37,981 bases of DNA from Candidatus Minthousia equi. Its GTDB lineage: Bacteria; Bacteroidota; Bacteroidia; Bacteroidales; Bacteroidaceae. Under the pieces are notes generated by a model. It searched no databases and was not told the DNA's origin. It saw nothing but the letters and a program-made list of their open reading frames with translations. Below are positions 1-7,630 of this stretch, piece by piece. The stretch's first letter is position 1; the number at the start of each line of letters is the position of its first letter. The position numbers and the translations under genes were made by a program. The stretch is taken from the NCBI GenBank assembly GCA_018065125.1, contig JAGHTY010000197.1:1-37981 (forward strand), in the 5' to 3' direction.

Positions 1-48
1 AACAAAGATAGTGTAAATTGAAATGTATTCAAAATAAAACCACTAAAA

Positions 49-78
49 AAAGAAGTAAGCCGTGTAACTTACTTCTTT
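49..78 (-). terminator. Terminator of the tRNA-Tyr/tRNA-Gly transcript
   Basis: A perfect 11-bp inverted repeat (AAAGAAGTAAG at 49-59 and its complement at 68-78, 8-nt loop) lies just past the 3' end of tRNA-Gly. Read on the minus strand the stem runs into seven T residues, as expected of an intrinsic terminator. Confidence 0.8.
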
Positions 79-85
79 CATTGAG

Positions 86-158
86 AGCGGAAGACGGGGC
101 TCAAACCCGCGCCCCTCAGCTTGGAAGGCTAATGCTCTATCAACTGAGCTACTTCCGC
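86..158 (-). tRNA. tRNA-Gly (anticodon TCC)
   Basis: The 73-nt minus-strand sequence folds as a tRNA: a 7-bp acceptor stem GCGGAAG/CTTCCGC with discriminator T, a D-arm starting TAGCTCAGT, an anticodon stem TTAGC/GCTGA enclosing loop CTTCCAA (anticodon TCC, glycine), and a T-arm with GGTTTGAGCC. CCA is not encoded. It follows tRNA-Tyr by 23 nt and probably shares its promoter. Confidence 0.95.
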
Positions 159-181
159 AAACTTATCTTGCTTTCTAAAGG

Positions 182-264
182 TGGGTAGTGATGGATTCGA
201 ACCACCGAAGGCGAAAGCCAGCAGATTTACAGTCTGCCCCATTTGGCCACTCTGGTAACTACCC
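182..264 (-). tRNA. tRNA-Tyr (anticodon GTA)
   Basis: This 83-nt minus-strand sequence has a GGGTAGT/ACTACCC acceptor stem, anticodon loop CTGTAAA (GTA, tyrosine), the long variable arm expected of a class II tRNA, and a T-arm with GGTTCGAATCC. It is the first gene of a two-tRNA transcript that continues into tRNA-Gly. Confidence 0.95.
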
Positions 265-284
265 TTCCTTTTTGATTGCGGGTG

Positions 285-315
285 CAAAGGTACGATTATT
301 TTTTTAATTGGCAAA
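285..315 (-). promoter_or_regulatory. Promoter of the tRNA pair
   Basis: On the minus strand TTTG (312-315), a 19-bp spacer and TACCTTTG (285-292) fit the Bacteroidetes -33/-7 consensus exactly. The box lies about 20 nt upstream of tRNA-Tyr. The -33 element is inside the last codons of ribH, so the two transcription units overlap. Confidence 0.8.
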
Positions 316-790
316 CAAAATCTATCATTTTTATTGCACAAACCGCACATTCATCACCCTTATTTCCTAACTTGCCACCACATCTCTCCTCGGCTTGTTC
401 CATATTATTGGTGGTAATCAAACCATAAATAACAGGCACGTCACCAGTTGTATTCAATTGGGCAATCCCCTGTGTTGTACCCTGGCAAACATAGTCGAAA
501 TGAGGCGTATCGCCACGAACCACACAACCTAGTGCTATCACTGCATCTACCTTACCACTCTTGATCATCTGCTGACTGCCATAGATCAGTTCAAAACTGC
601 CAGGAACCATCTGTATCAAGATGTTCTCCTCCTTTGCACCATGGCGCTTCAAGGTTTCCTGAGCACCCTTCAGCAGATTAAAGGTAATGTTGCTATTCCA
701 CTCGCTCACCACAATGCCAAAGCGCATCTGACTGGCATCTGGCACAGCGTTGAAATCGTAGTCCGAAAGGTTATGGTACTTCGTTGCCAT
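296..790 (-). CDS. ribH: 6,7-dimethyl-8-ribityllumazine synthase
   Basis: The 164-residue product is lumazine synthase, the penultimate enzyme of riboflavin synthesis. It condenses 5-amino-6-ribitylamino-uracil with 3,4-dihydroxy-2-butanone 4-phosphate in the cytoplasm, usually as a 60-subunit or pentameric shell. Family motifs seen: the N-terminal SEWNSNIT segment, VPGSFEL, and the loop [14 protein letters not shown], which holds the catalytic histidine. Length is normal. It starts 3 nt after the stop codon of the upstream TPR gene, so the two are almost certainly cotranscribed. Pairing of ribH with a TPR gene is common in Bacteroidetes as far as I recall. Identification is secure. Confidence 0.96.
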   Translation of the reverse strand: MATKYHNLSDYDFNAVPDASQMRFGIVVSEWNSNITFNLLKGAQETLKRHGAKEENILIQMVPGSFELIYGSQQMIKSGKVDAVIALGCVVRGDTPHFDYVCQGTTQGIAQLNTTGDVPVIYGLITTNNMEQAEERCGGKLGNKGDECAVCAIKMIDFVCQLKK

Positions 791-793
791 ATA

Positions 794-1462
794 TTACTTG
801 CTCAAACGCTCGATGTACTTGTCAACTTCCTGGTAGTAAGGACTGTTTACATACTTGGTCTTTACTTCCTGGTACAACTTCAAAGCCTCGTCAGCCTTCT
901 TCTGACTTTCCAGCATGATACCTGCTTCAATCAGGTAGCGAGGACTGATGGTGTTATTATCAGCCATCTTTGCTGCTTCCTTGAATGCGTTGATAGCCTT
1001 GTCAATCTCACCAACGTTAGCATAGCACTCACCCAGCAAGCCCTTGATAGCAGGAGAAACCATCTGGTCGCCCTTGCTGAAACCTTCCAACAATGGAATA
1101 GCCTCCTTGCACTTACCCATCTGAGCGTAAGCCTCACCAGCCATTACCTTTGCCAAGTCGCCCTGGTTGGTACCGCTGTACTGGTCCATAGCCTTCAGAA
1201 GACCCATGTGGATAGAGTCACCATTCAGTGCCTTTTCATAGTCACCCTGAGCCAATGCCTCAACAGCACCGCGTACGGCAGCAGAAGCCTCGTTCTCCTT
1301 GTTCTCGTTAGAACGCTGACACTGAGTAATGCCGAATACCACTGCAATCAAAGCAACGATACCACCCAGCAATACCCACTTGTACTTGGTAACAAAAGCC
1401 TCAGACTTGTTGACTACCTGGGTCAACTCTACTTCTTCTTGTTTCTTTTCTTTCTTAGCCAT
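794..1462 (-). CDS. Membrane-anchored tetratricopeptide repeat protein
   Basis: This 222-residue protein has a charged cytoplasmic N-terminus (MAKKEKKQEE), one predicted transmembrane helix at about residues 29-47, and a C-terminal region of three to four TPR-like helical repeats (for example the segments starting GLLGECYANVGEIDKAINAF and EAGIMLESQKKADEALKLYQ). The layout resembles YfgM-type proteins, bitopic inner-membrane proteins with periplasmic TPRs that help envelope protein folding. That comparison is by architecture only. It is the first gene of the transcript with ribH, from a promoter at 1515-1522. The partner proteins are unknown. Confidence 0.85.
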   Translation of the reverse strand: MAKKEKKQEEVELTQVVNKSEAFVTKYKWVLLGGIVALIAVVFGITQCQRSNENKENEASAAVRGAVEALAQGDYEKALNGDSIHMGLLKAMDQYSGTNQGDLAKVMAGEAYAQMGKCKEAIPLLEGFSKGDQMVSPAIKGLLGECYANVGEIDKAINAFKEAAKMADNNTISPRYLIEAGIMLESQKKADEALKLYQEVKTKYVNSPYYQEVDKYIERLSK

Positions 1463-1514
1463 TTTTATTCTTGTTTTTTTATTTTATTTTCGGTCATAGC
1501 ATACAAAATGCGGA

Positions 1515-1522
1515 CAAAATTA
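1515..1522 (-). promoter_or_regulatory. -7 box for the TPR-ribH transcript
   Basis: TAATTTTG on the minus strand matches TAnnTTTG and lies about 53 nt upstream of the TPR start codon. A clear -33 TTTG is not visible; only a weak TTCG is found at the expected distance. Confidence 0.5.
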
Positions 1523-1627
1523 CTGCTTTTCCTGCAATTTCCGAAATTTATCAGCTGTTTTTTAGAGTGCACAAGGCTTTTAATCTTTATTTTCAGAATT
1601 TATGTGGATAGTCTCATTACTTTTCCC

Positions 1628-1635
1628 TATTTTTG
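1628..1635 (+). promoter_or_regulatory. -7 box for recF
   Basis: TATTTTTG fits TAnnTTTG perfectly and ends 8 nt before the ATG at 1644. The transcript would start within a few bases of the start codon, giving an almost leaderless message. This argues against the in-frame ATG at 1602, which lies upstream of the box. A convincing -33 element was not found. Confidence 0.55.
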
Positions 1636-1643
1636 CACATCGT

Positions 1644-2903
1644 ATGAACCTCAAGAAAATTTCCATCATCAACTACAAGAACATCACCGAGGCCGAGCTT
1701 TCCTTCTCGCCCAAGGTGAATTGCTTCATTGGCCATAACGGTGAAGGAAAGACCAACCTGCTGGATGCCATCTACTTCCTTTCATTCTGCAAAAGCAGCA
1801 CCAATCCTATCGATTCGCAATGCATCAAGCACAATGAAGAGTTTATGATGCTGCAGGGGGTGTTTGGACAACAGACAACAGACAACGGACAACAGACAGC
1901 AAGTCAACAAGTCAAAATTGGTCTGAGACGAGAGCAGAGTCAAGCTTGCTTGAACTATGCCGAGACGATGGCCAATTTGGGCGAAGCCAACAAGTCAACA
2001 AGTCAACAAGTTGGGGGCAATAGCAAAAGCGATGGCGATAGCATTGAGGTTTATTGTGGATTGAAAAGAGGACGTAAGAAATCCTTCAAGCGCGACAAGA
2101 AAGAATACCAGCGATTGGCCGACCATATCGGCCTTATCCCATTGGTAATGGTTTCGCCAGCCGACCAGGAACTTATCCTGGGTGGCAGCGAGGAACGTCG
2201 CCGCTTCATGGATGTGGTCATCTCTCAGTACGACCGTGTTTACCTCAACAACCTGATGCGTTACCAAAAGGCCTTGCAACAGCGCAACATGCTGCTCAAG
2301 CAAGAGGAAGAACCCGATCCGGAACTGCTTTCACTTTGGGAAGAGATGATGGCGCAGACTGGTGAACCTATCTATCAGGCCCGCAAGGCATTCGTGGCAC
2401 AGTTCATCCCTATTTTTCAGGAATACTACGCACGCATTTCACAGAATCGCGAAACGGTAAGCCTGCGCTATATCTCACATGGCGATCGTGGTCCAATGCT
2501 CCCAACCATTCAGAACGGACGAGCCAAAGACCGCATCATGGGATTCTCGCTACACGGCATTCACAAGGATGACCTTGAGATGTGCCTGGGCGACTACCCC
2601 ATCAAGCGTGAAGGTTCACAAGGACAGAACAAGACATACCTGATAGCCCTAAAACTGGCACAGTTCGATTTTTTGAAAAATACAGGTAATCATACCACTC
2701 CTCTGCTATTGCTCGACGACATGTTCGACAAGCTGGATTCAACCCGTGTTGAGCAGATTGTACGCCTGGTAGCAGGTGACAACTTCGGACAAATATTCAT
2801 TACCGATACCAACCGCGATCATCTGGATTCTATTCTGCAGAATCTGGAACAGGACCATGCCCTGTTTTTGGTTGAAAACGGACAAATATCCCCCAAACTA
2901 TGA
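1644..2903 (+). CDS. recF: DNA replication and repair protein RecF with an in-frame repeat insertion
   Basis: RecF is an SMC/ABC-type ATPase that loads RecA at single-stranded gaps with RecO and RecR. The 419-residue protein shows the Walker A motif GHNGEGKT (residues 30-37), the signature region GGSEERRRFMD, and a Walker B segment LLLLDDMFDKLD near the C-terminus. The start at 1644 is chosen because the product then begins MNLKKISIINYKN, as RecF proteins do, and a -7 box sits just upstream. Residues about 76-132 are unlike RecF: they are low-complexity and encoded by dispersed repeats (see 1869-2039). The rest looks intact, so the protein is probably functional with a surface loop enlarged. 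Its stop overlaps the next start by 4 nt. Confidence 0.95.
   Translation: MNLKKISIINYKNITEAELSFSPKVNCFIGHNGEGKTNLLDAIYFLSFCKSSTNPIDSQCIKHNEEFMMLQGVFGQQTTDNGQQTASQQVKIGLRREQSQACLNYAETMANLGEANKSTSQQVGGNSKSDGDSIEVYCGLKRGRKKSFKRDKKEYQRLADHIGLIPLVMVSPADQELILGGSEERRRFMDVVISQYDRVYLNNLMRYQKALQQRNMLLKQEEEPDPELLSLWEEMMAQTGEPIYQARKAFVAQFIPIFQEYYARISQNRETVSLRYISHGDRGPMLPTIQNGRAKDRIMGFSLHGIHKDDLEMCLGDYPIKREGSQGQNKTYLIALKLAQFDFLKNTGNHTTPLLLLDDMFDKLDSTRVEQIVRLVAGDNFGQIFITDTNRDHLDSILQNLEQDHALFLVENGQISPKL
1869..2039 (+). repeat. Composite repeat inserted in frame in recF
   Basis: The 171 bp (57 codons) comprise a GACAACRGAC array (about 1867-1899), a GTTGACTTGTTGAC-type array read in reverse (1899-1913), a 64-bp element with inverted ends AAATTGG/CCAATTT (1915-1978), a second copy of the GTTGAC-type array (1987-2010) and a short tail. 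All parts except the tail recur in non-coding gaps of this window. The reading frame stays open across the whole insertion. Confidence 0.85.
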
Positions 2904-3190
2904 GACGGTCGAAGTTTGAGCCTATCGGTTCTATTCTGAACAGATTCCTCCGTCAAGAAGGATTGGAAACACCACTGAACCAGCACCGTATCGTTGAAAA
3001 ATGGTATGAGCTCATGGGCAAGGGCATTGCTGCCTATACAGGTGAAATATCCATCCGTAACCAGTGTATGATCATACAAATCAAATCGCCCGCTCTCCGA
3101 GAAAACCTCATGATGGAGCGCGAGCGACTTGTCAAACGACTAAACCAGGCCGTAGGAGCACAAGTCATAACACGTATCGTGTTTTCTTAA
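2900..3190 (+). CDS. DUF721 / DciA-like protein
   Basis: The 96-residue protein matches the DUF721 family, related to DciA, the ancestral loader of the replicative helicase DnaB. Features seen: a short basic N-terminus (MRRSKFEPIG), a central helix with the W-Y/E pattern HRIVEKWYELMGKGIAAYT, and a KH-like beta/alpha segment ending in RLNQAVGAQVITRIVFS. It begins in the ATGA overlap with the recF stop, so translation is probably coupled. The recF-DUF721 order is common in Bacteroidetes and fits a role in DNA replication or repair. Function in this phylum is not established. The stop codon lies within a 10-bp hairpin (3186-3216). Confidence 0.85.
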   Translation: MRRSKFEPIGSILNRFLRQEGLETPLNQHRIVEKWYELMGKGIAAYTGEISIRNQCMIIQIKSPALRENLMMERERLVKRLNQAVGAQVITRIVFS

Positions 3191-3216
3191 ACCAATGCAT
3201 TTAGCTTTGGTTTAAG
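3186..3216 (+). terminator. Gene-end hairpin over the DUF721 stop codon
   Basis: CTTAAACCAA (3186-3195) and TTGGTTTAAG (3207-3216) form a perfect 10-bp stem with an 11-nt loop. The left arm contains the stop codon. No T-run follows; a chain of repeat hairpins does. It may act as a transcription end, but it is not a canonical intrinsic terminator. Confidence 0.5.
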
Positions 3217-3227
3217 GGGCTTGAGAT

Positions 3228-3369
3228 GTCGCCGTTGGTGACGGTTTGACGTCGCTACGCGACAGTTTGATGGAGCCTATGGCTCCAGTTTGATATCGCT
3301 TCGCGATGGTTTGATGTTGACTTTTAAACCTTTAAACCTTTATACTTTTAAACCTTTAAACTTTTAAAC
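3228..3369. repeat. Mini-hairpin chain followed by TTTAAAC-type repeats
   Basis: Four short hairpins with different stems are strung together: GTCGCC/GGTGAC (3228-3242), GTCGC/GCGAC (3251-3263), GGAGCC/GGCTCC (3272-3286) and ATCGC/GCGAT (3295-3307), each with a 3-nt loop and separated by GTTTGA-type spacers. From 3320 to 3369 there follow repeats of TTTAAACC/TTTAAACTT. The last repeats encode the final residues GLKV and the stop codon of the S41 protease on the minus strand. Confidence 0.8.
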
Positions 3370-5074
3370 CCTTATCCGCATACACCCTACCAGGAACCCT
3401 TACAGGCATATAGGCAACTTTTTTTGCGTCTTTACGATTTTGCATTTCTGCTTCTTTTGCCTTAGGACGCGTTTCATTGTTCTTGAACAACTCCAGCGTC
3501 TTGGTAATGGTTGGATCATCCTGGTTCAGGAACTTAGCATATTCCTCATCATTCTGGATGATGTAAATGATATTACCCAACAACACACGTTCCAGCAACT
3601 TATGTGAGGTCTGTACCATGATATTTCTACGCTTCAAGCCTAACTTGTCTGCATAGCGCACAAACTCCTCTACAATATTCTTCTTCACCAAGTACTTTGC
3701 CAATGCCTGGCAATCAGGTTGCTTGCCCAGTTCTGCACGGTTGTCATCCGTGTATTCGTAGGCAAACTGAATCACATATCCACCACTAATGGCCATGCGG
3801 TAATAACTAGTCACATTGGTTGTATCCTGAGGCACAAACACATCAGGCATAATACCACCGCCACCATATACAGTACGGCCCATCACAGTCTTGTATTCCT
3901 CACCAGTTTGCTTGATGCTATCCTGTGAGAAGAACTCACCATGCTCATAGCGAGTTAGCAGATCCAACTCATAATCTTCATCATGACCTTTCTTGTAAGG
4001 CTTCTGAATGCAACGACCTGCTGGGGTATAATAACGGGCAATAGTTAAGCGAATCACACTATGATCACCAAACTCAATAGGCTGTTGCACCAAACCCTTG
4101 CCAAAGCTTCGGCGACCAACCACCATGCCACGGTCATTATCCTGGATAGCACCAGCAAAGATCTCACTTGCACTGGCCGAACCTTCATCTACCAAAACCA
4201 CCAAAGGCAAGTCCTGGTAAATACCACGGCCATCACTGCGATATTCTTCGCGAGGCGACTTACGTCCCTGGGTATATACAATCAGTCGGTTAGCAGGCAA
4301 GAACTCGTTCACCATCTGAATGGCAGCACCCATGTAACCACCGGTATTGCCACGCAAGTCGATGATAACGCCCTTGAACTGCGCCTGGTTCAGCTTGGCC
4401 AAAGCTGTCAGCATCTCTGGGTAAGTAGTTTCACCAAACTTGTCTATCTGAATGTAACCCACTTCCTTGTTAATCATATAGGCTGCCTTCACGCTGTTCA
4501 CAGGAATGTCGCCACGTACAATGGTAAAAGGCAAGAGTTTATCCTCACCACGGCGCTTAACTTCAAGTTTCACCTGCGATCCCTTTTCACCCTTCAAACG
4601 ACGCATGGCTTCCTCGTTGGTACAGATACTGCCCACAAAGTCTTCACCGTTAACCTTCACCACACGGTCGCCAGGCTGCAGACCTACCTTTTCAGAAGGA
4701 CCACCCTTAATCACATTGTTGATATGAATGGTATCCTTACGGATGGTAAACTGCACACCTATACCCGAGAAACTGCCCGCCAGGTCATCATTGGCCTGCT
4801 GTGCCTTCTGCACAGGAATATAGATAGAGTGTGGATCCAGTTCACCCAGAATCTGTGGCATGGAGCGTTCCACCAAGTCATTGATTTCCACGGTATCCAC
4901 ATACTGGTCATCAATAAAATGCAGCAAGTCGTTCAACTTGTTGCTCGACGTATTGATGATACTCAGTCGATGCCCCGCAAAATGGTTGGCATAGAAATTA
5001 CCCAGCAGGATACCTGCCACCACGCTCACAGCCACAATCAGCGGAATAAAACGGTTTTTCTTATTTTGGCTCAT
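3356..5074 (-). CDS. S41 family C-terminal processing protease
   Basis: The 572-residue protein is a tail-specific protease of the CtpA/Prc type. An N-terminal transmembrane helix (about residues 9-29) should anchor it with the catalytic part in the periplasm. A PDZ domain follows (about 98-180, with GIGVQF and LQPGDRVVKVNGEDF). The peptidase core carries the serine motif DEGSASASEIFAG (catalytic serine about 301) and the lysine in GRRSFGKGLVQ (Lys326), so the Ser-Lys dyad is complete. It is the last gene of an operon with the dCMP deaminase (3-nt gap) and the M3 peptidase. Its last four residues and stop come from a TTTAAAC repeat, indicating a modified C-terminus. Confidence 0.94.
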   Translation of the reverse strand: MSQNKKNRFIPLIVAVSVVAGILLGNFYANHFAGHRLSIINTSSNKLNDLLHFIDDQYVDTVEINDLVERSMPQILGELDPHSIYIPVQKAQQANDDLAGSFSGIGVQFTIRKDTIHINNVIKGGPSEKVGLQPGDRVVKVNGEDFVGSICTNEEAMRRLKGEKGSQVKLEVKRRGEDKLLPFTIVRGDIPVNSVKAAYMINKEVGYIQIDKFGETTYPEMLTALAKLNQAQFKGVIIDLRGNTGGYMGAAIQMVNEFLPANRLIVYTQGRKSPREEYRSDGRGIYQDLPLVVLVDEGSASASEIFAGAIQDNDRGMVVGRRSFGKGLVQQPIEFGDHSVIRLTIARYYTPAGRCIQKPYKKGHDEDYELDLLTRYEHGEFFSQDSIKQTGEEYKTVMGRTVYGGGGIMPDVFVPQDTTNVTSYYRMAISGGYVIQFAYEYTDDNRAELGKQPDCQALAKYLVKKNIVEEFVRYADKLGLKRRNIMVQTSHKLLERVLLGNIIYIIQNDEEYAKFLNQDDPTITKTLELFKNNETRPKAKEAEMQNRKDAKKVAYMPVRVPGRVYADKGLKV

Positions 5075-5077
5075 ATA

Positions 5078-5527
5078 TTACATCTCAATATAAACAAGTT
5101 CAATATTGGCACGCTTCAGCAGGTTTAGTCCATCTTCCAGACGATATTTCTTGGAATAAACCACACGCTTGATACCAGCCTGGATAATCAACTTGGCACA
5201 CTCTATGCAAGGAGAGTCGGTAACATACATCGTAGCGCCATCACTCGAGTTGCCACAACGTGCCAGCTTGGTAATGGCATTCGCCTCTGCATGCAGCACA
5301 TAAGGCTTGGTAACGTTGTTCTCATCCTCACACACGTTCTCAAAGCCCGAAGGGGTTCCGTTGTATCCGTCCGAGATAATCATCTTGTCCTTTACCACCA
5401 GGCATCCCACCTGACGGCGCACGCAGTATGAATTCTCGCTCCACACCCCTGCCATGCGCAGGTAGCGCTTATCCAGTTCCAACTGTTTCTGTTGTTCTTC
5501 GTTGGTCATATTATTGTTCAATTCCAT
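5078..5527 (-). CDS. Deoxycytidylate (dCMP) deaminase family protein
   Basis: The 149-residue protein belongs to the zinc-dependent cytidine/deoxycytidylate deaminase family. It has the zinc motif HAE (residues 79-81) and PCIEC (Cys107, Cys110), and the substrate-side segment GYNGTPSGFENVCE, typical of dCMP deaminases, which convert dCMP to dUMP for dTMP synthesis. The ATG at 5527 overlaps the upstream stop by 17 nt; an in-frame ATG at 5509 (MTNEEQQ) starts 2 nt after it and is equally plausible. It sits between an M3 peptidase and an S41 protease in one operon with no evident metabolic link. Confidence 0.92.
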   Translation of the reverse strand: MELNNNMTNEEQQKQLELDKRYLRMAGVWSENSYCVRRQVGCLVVKDKMIISDGYNGTPSGFENVCEDENNVTKPYVLHAEANAITKLARCGNSSDGATMYVTDSPCIECAKLIIQAGIKRVVYSKKYRLEDGLNLLKRANIELVYIEM

Positions 5528-7541
5528 TTCTTCTTAACAATGCATCAATCGTAGGTTCCTGTCCGCGGAAGGCTTTATACAACTGCATAGGAGGCACTGT
5601 TCCGCCCTTCTGCAGCAAGCCACGGAACTTATTGGCAGTATCCGTATTGAAGATGCCTGTTTCCTTGAACAGGGCAAAGGCATCAGCATCCAGCACCTCG
5701 GCCCATTTATAGCTGTAATAGCCAGCCGAGTAACCGCCGCACATGATATGGCCAAACTGCGTACTCATGCAGCAGCCAGGTACCATTGGCAACAACTGGG
5801 TAGCTTCCCATGCCTTCTTCTCGAATGCCTGTATATCGGTATCCTCTGGCAGCATTTCATTACGGTTGTAATAAGCCATATCCAGATAGCCAAAGCTCAG
5901 CTGTCGCAGGCAGGCATAGCCCACATTGAAGTTATTGGCCTTGTGAATGCGCGCAATCAGTTCATCCGGCATAGGTTCGCCCGTTTGGTAATGAAAGGCA
6001 AATGTATTCAGGAATTCCTTTTCCACAGCATAGTTTTCCATGAACTGCGATGGCAATTCCACAAAGTCCCAGTACACATTTGTACCACTCATTGCCTCAT
6101 AGGTAGTATTGGCAAAGATGCCATGCAGGGAATGTCCAAACTCATGCAAGAAAGTCTCCACCTCACCCAGTGTCAATAAGGCTGGCTTGGTAGGTGTAGG
6201 TTTGGTAAAGTTTGTCGTGATAGATACATGCGGACGATGATTCACGCCCTCTTCTATCCACTGTTCCTGGAATGATGTCATCCATGCTCCGGCACGCTTA
6301 CCAGCACGAGGATAAAAATCCGTATAGAGTATTGCCAAGAAACTGCCATCCTTGTCGTACACCTCAAAAGGAATCACATCAGGATGAAACACCTCAATCT
6401 CTGTATTCTTCTTGAAAGTGATGCCATATAATCTGCTGGCCAGGGCAAATACACCCTCTATTACCTTATCCACCTGGAAATAAGGGCGCAGCATTTCTGC
6501 ATCCAGGTTATACTCCTTCAGCTTTAGCTTGTGACTGTAGTAACTAAAATCCCAAGGCATCAGTTCAAAATCCTCACCTTCGGTTTCACGGGCCAACTGG
6601 GCTATTGCCTCTACCTCGTGCTGGGCAGTAGGTTTATAAGCCACCAGCAACTTATCCAGCAAGTCGTAAACATTGGCAGGTTTCTCTGCCATACGTTCCT
6701 CCAGGGCATAGACTGCATAGTTCTCATAACCCAGCAACTGTGCCATCTGCTGACGCAGGTTCACCAGCTTTACTACCAACTGGCTGTTATCTGTTTCACC
6801 GCCATGGGCCGACTTGGTATTGTAGGCCATATACATTTCCTTACGCAGAGCACGATCCTTGCAATAAGTCAGCAAGGCCGTATAGCTTGGCCCCTGCTGT
6901 GTAAACACCCAACCCTCAAGGTTTTTCTCCTTGGAAGCCTGTTCTGCAGCCTCCAGGGCTGTTTCTGGCATCCCTTCCAAGCGGGTGGCATCAGTAACTT
7001 GCAGTACATACGCATTGGTTTCCTTCAGGTTGTTCTGCTGGAACTGCAGCACTGCCTGACTGGCCTCCATCGACAGCTGGCGGAATACTTGTTTGTCTTC
7101 ATCACTCAAGTTAGCACCTCTGCGGGTAAAACCCTTGTAGGTTTTCTCCAGCAGGCGCTGGTCCTCGGCGTTCAGTGCAGGCTTGGCATCATACACCGCC
7201 TTGATACGCTGAAACAGCTGTTCGTTTAGGCCAATATTGTTGTAATGCTCAGAAAGCAATGGCTGAATCTTGTTGGCCAGTTCATCCATTTCATCGTTTG
7301 TCTCGGCACTCAGCAGGTTAAAGAACACATTGCTCACCTTGCCCAGCAATCGTCCTGAACGCTCCAGGGCCACAATAGTATTCTGGAAAGTAGGTTCTTC
7401 AGGATTATTGATGATATCCTGCACCTCCTGCTCGCCCTGCTTAATACCTTCCAGGAAGGCAGGTTCGTAATGTTCCAGCTTAATCTGCTGGAAAGGCACC
7501 GTTTCAAACGGCGTATTGTATGTAGAAAAGAATGGATTCAT
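5511..7541 (-). CDS. M3 family metallopeptidase (peptidyl-dipeptidase Dcp type)
   Basis: The 676-residue enzyme belongs to the thimet oligopeptidase/Dcp family of zinc peptidases that cut short peptides. The zinc motif HEFGH is at residues 466-470 and the third ligand lies in FVELPSQF (Glu495). The length is normal for Dcp (about 680), and no signal peptide is seen, so it is probably cytoplasmic. The opening MNPFFSTYNTPFETVPFQQI is typical for the family, which supports the start at 7541. The promoter -7 box ends only 4 nt upstream, so the transcript is nearly leaderless. It heads the operon with dCMP deaminase and S41 protease. Confidence 0.93.
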   Translation of the reverse strand: MNPFFSTYNTPFETVPFQQIKLEHYEPAFLEGIKQGEQEVQDIINNPEEPTFQNTIVALERSGRLLGKVSNVFFNLLSAETNDEMDELANKIQPLLSEHYNNIGLNEQLFQRIKAVYDAKPALNAEDQRLLEKTYKGFTRRGANLSDEDKQVFRQLSMEASQAVLQFQQNNLKETNAYVLQVTDATRLEGMPETALEAAEQASKEKNLEGWVFTQQGPSYTALLTYCKDRALRKEMYMAYNTKSAHGGETDNSQLVVKLVNLRQQMAQLLGYENYAVYALEERMAEKPANVYDLLDKLLVAYKPTAQHEVEAIAQLARETEGEDFELMPWDFSYYSHKLKLKEYNLDAEMLRPYFQVDKVIEGVFALASRLYGITFKKNTEIEVFHPDVIPFEVYDKDGSFLAILYTDFYPRAGKRAGAWMTSFQEQWIEEGVNHRPHVSITTNFTKPTPTKPALLTLGEVETFLHEFGHSLHGIFANTTYEAMSGTNVYWDFVELPSQFMENYAVEKEFLNTFAFHYQTGEPMPDELIARIHKANNFNVGYACLRQLSFGYLDMAYYNRNEMLPEDTDIQAFEKKAWEATQLLPMVPGCCMSTQFGHIMCGGYSAGYYSYKWAEVLDADAFALFKETGIFNTDTANKFRGLLQKGGTVPPMQLYKAFRGQEPTIDALLRRNGIEQ

Positions 7542-7545
7542 ATTG

Positions 7546-7576
7546 CAAAAATAATGAAAAAACTCCCAGACAACAA
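7546..7576 (-). promoter_or_regulatory. Promoter of the M3 peptidase operon
   Basis: TTG (7574-7576), a 20-bp spacer and TATTTTTG (7546-7553) on the minus strand fit the Bacteroidetes consensus. The -33 element sits in the loop of the terminator of the preceding operon, and the start codon follows the -7 box by 4 nt. Confidence 0.7.
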
Positions 7577-7594
7577 GAAATGTCCGGGAGTTTT
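7559..7594 (-). terminator. Intrinsic terminator of the OmpA-OmpA-LRR operon
   Basis: AAAACTCCC-A-GACA and TGTC-C-GGGAGTTTT form a 13-bp stem with one mismatch and an 8-nt loop. Read on the minus strand the stem runs into six T residues. It lies about 36 nt after the stop of the leucine-rich repeat protein. Confidence 0.88.
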
Positions 7595-7630
7595 AAAATT
7601 TATTATATAGCTCTACTACTTACATCCGTA

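Noticed and set aside
1602-1643. Upstream in-frame start of recF
   Set aside because: It precedes the -7 box and adds residues that RecF proteins lack.
641-1738. Long plus-strand open frame (365 codons) opposite ribH and the TPR gene
   Set aside because: It is antisense to two well-supported genes, has no family motifs and runs into the recF promoter.
4061-5128. Long plus-strand open frame opposite the S41 protease
   Set aside because: The protease on the other strand has complete motifs; the open frame reads as composition-driven noise.
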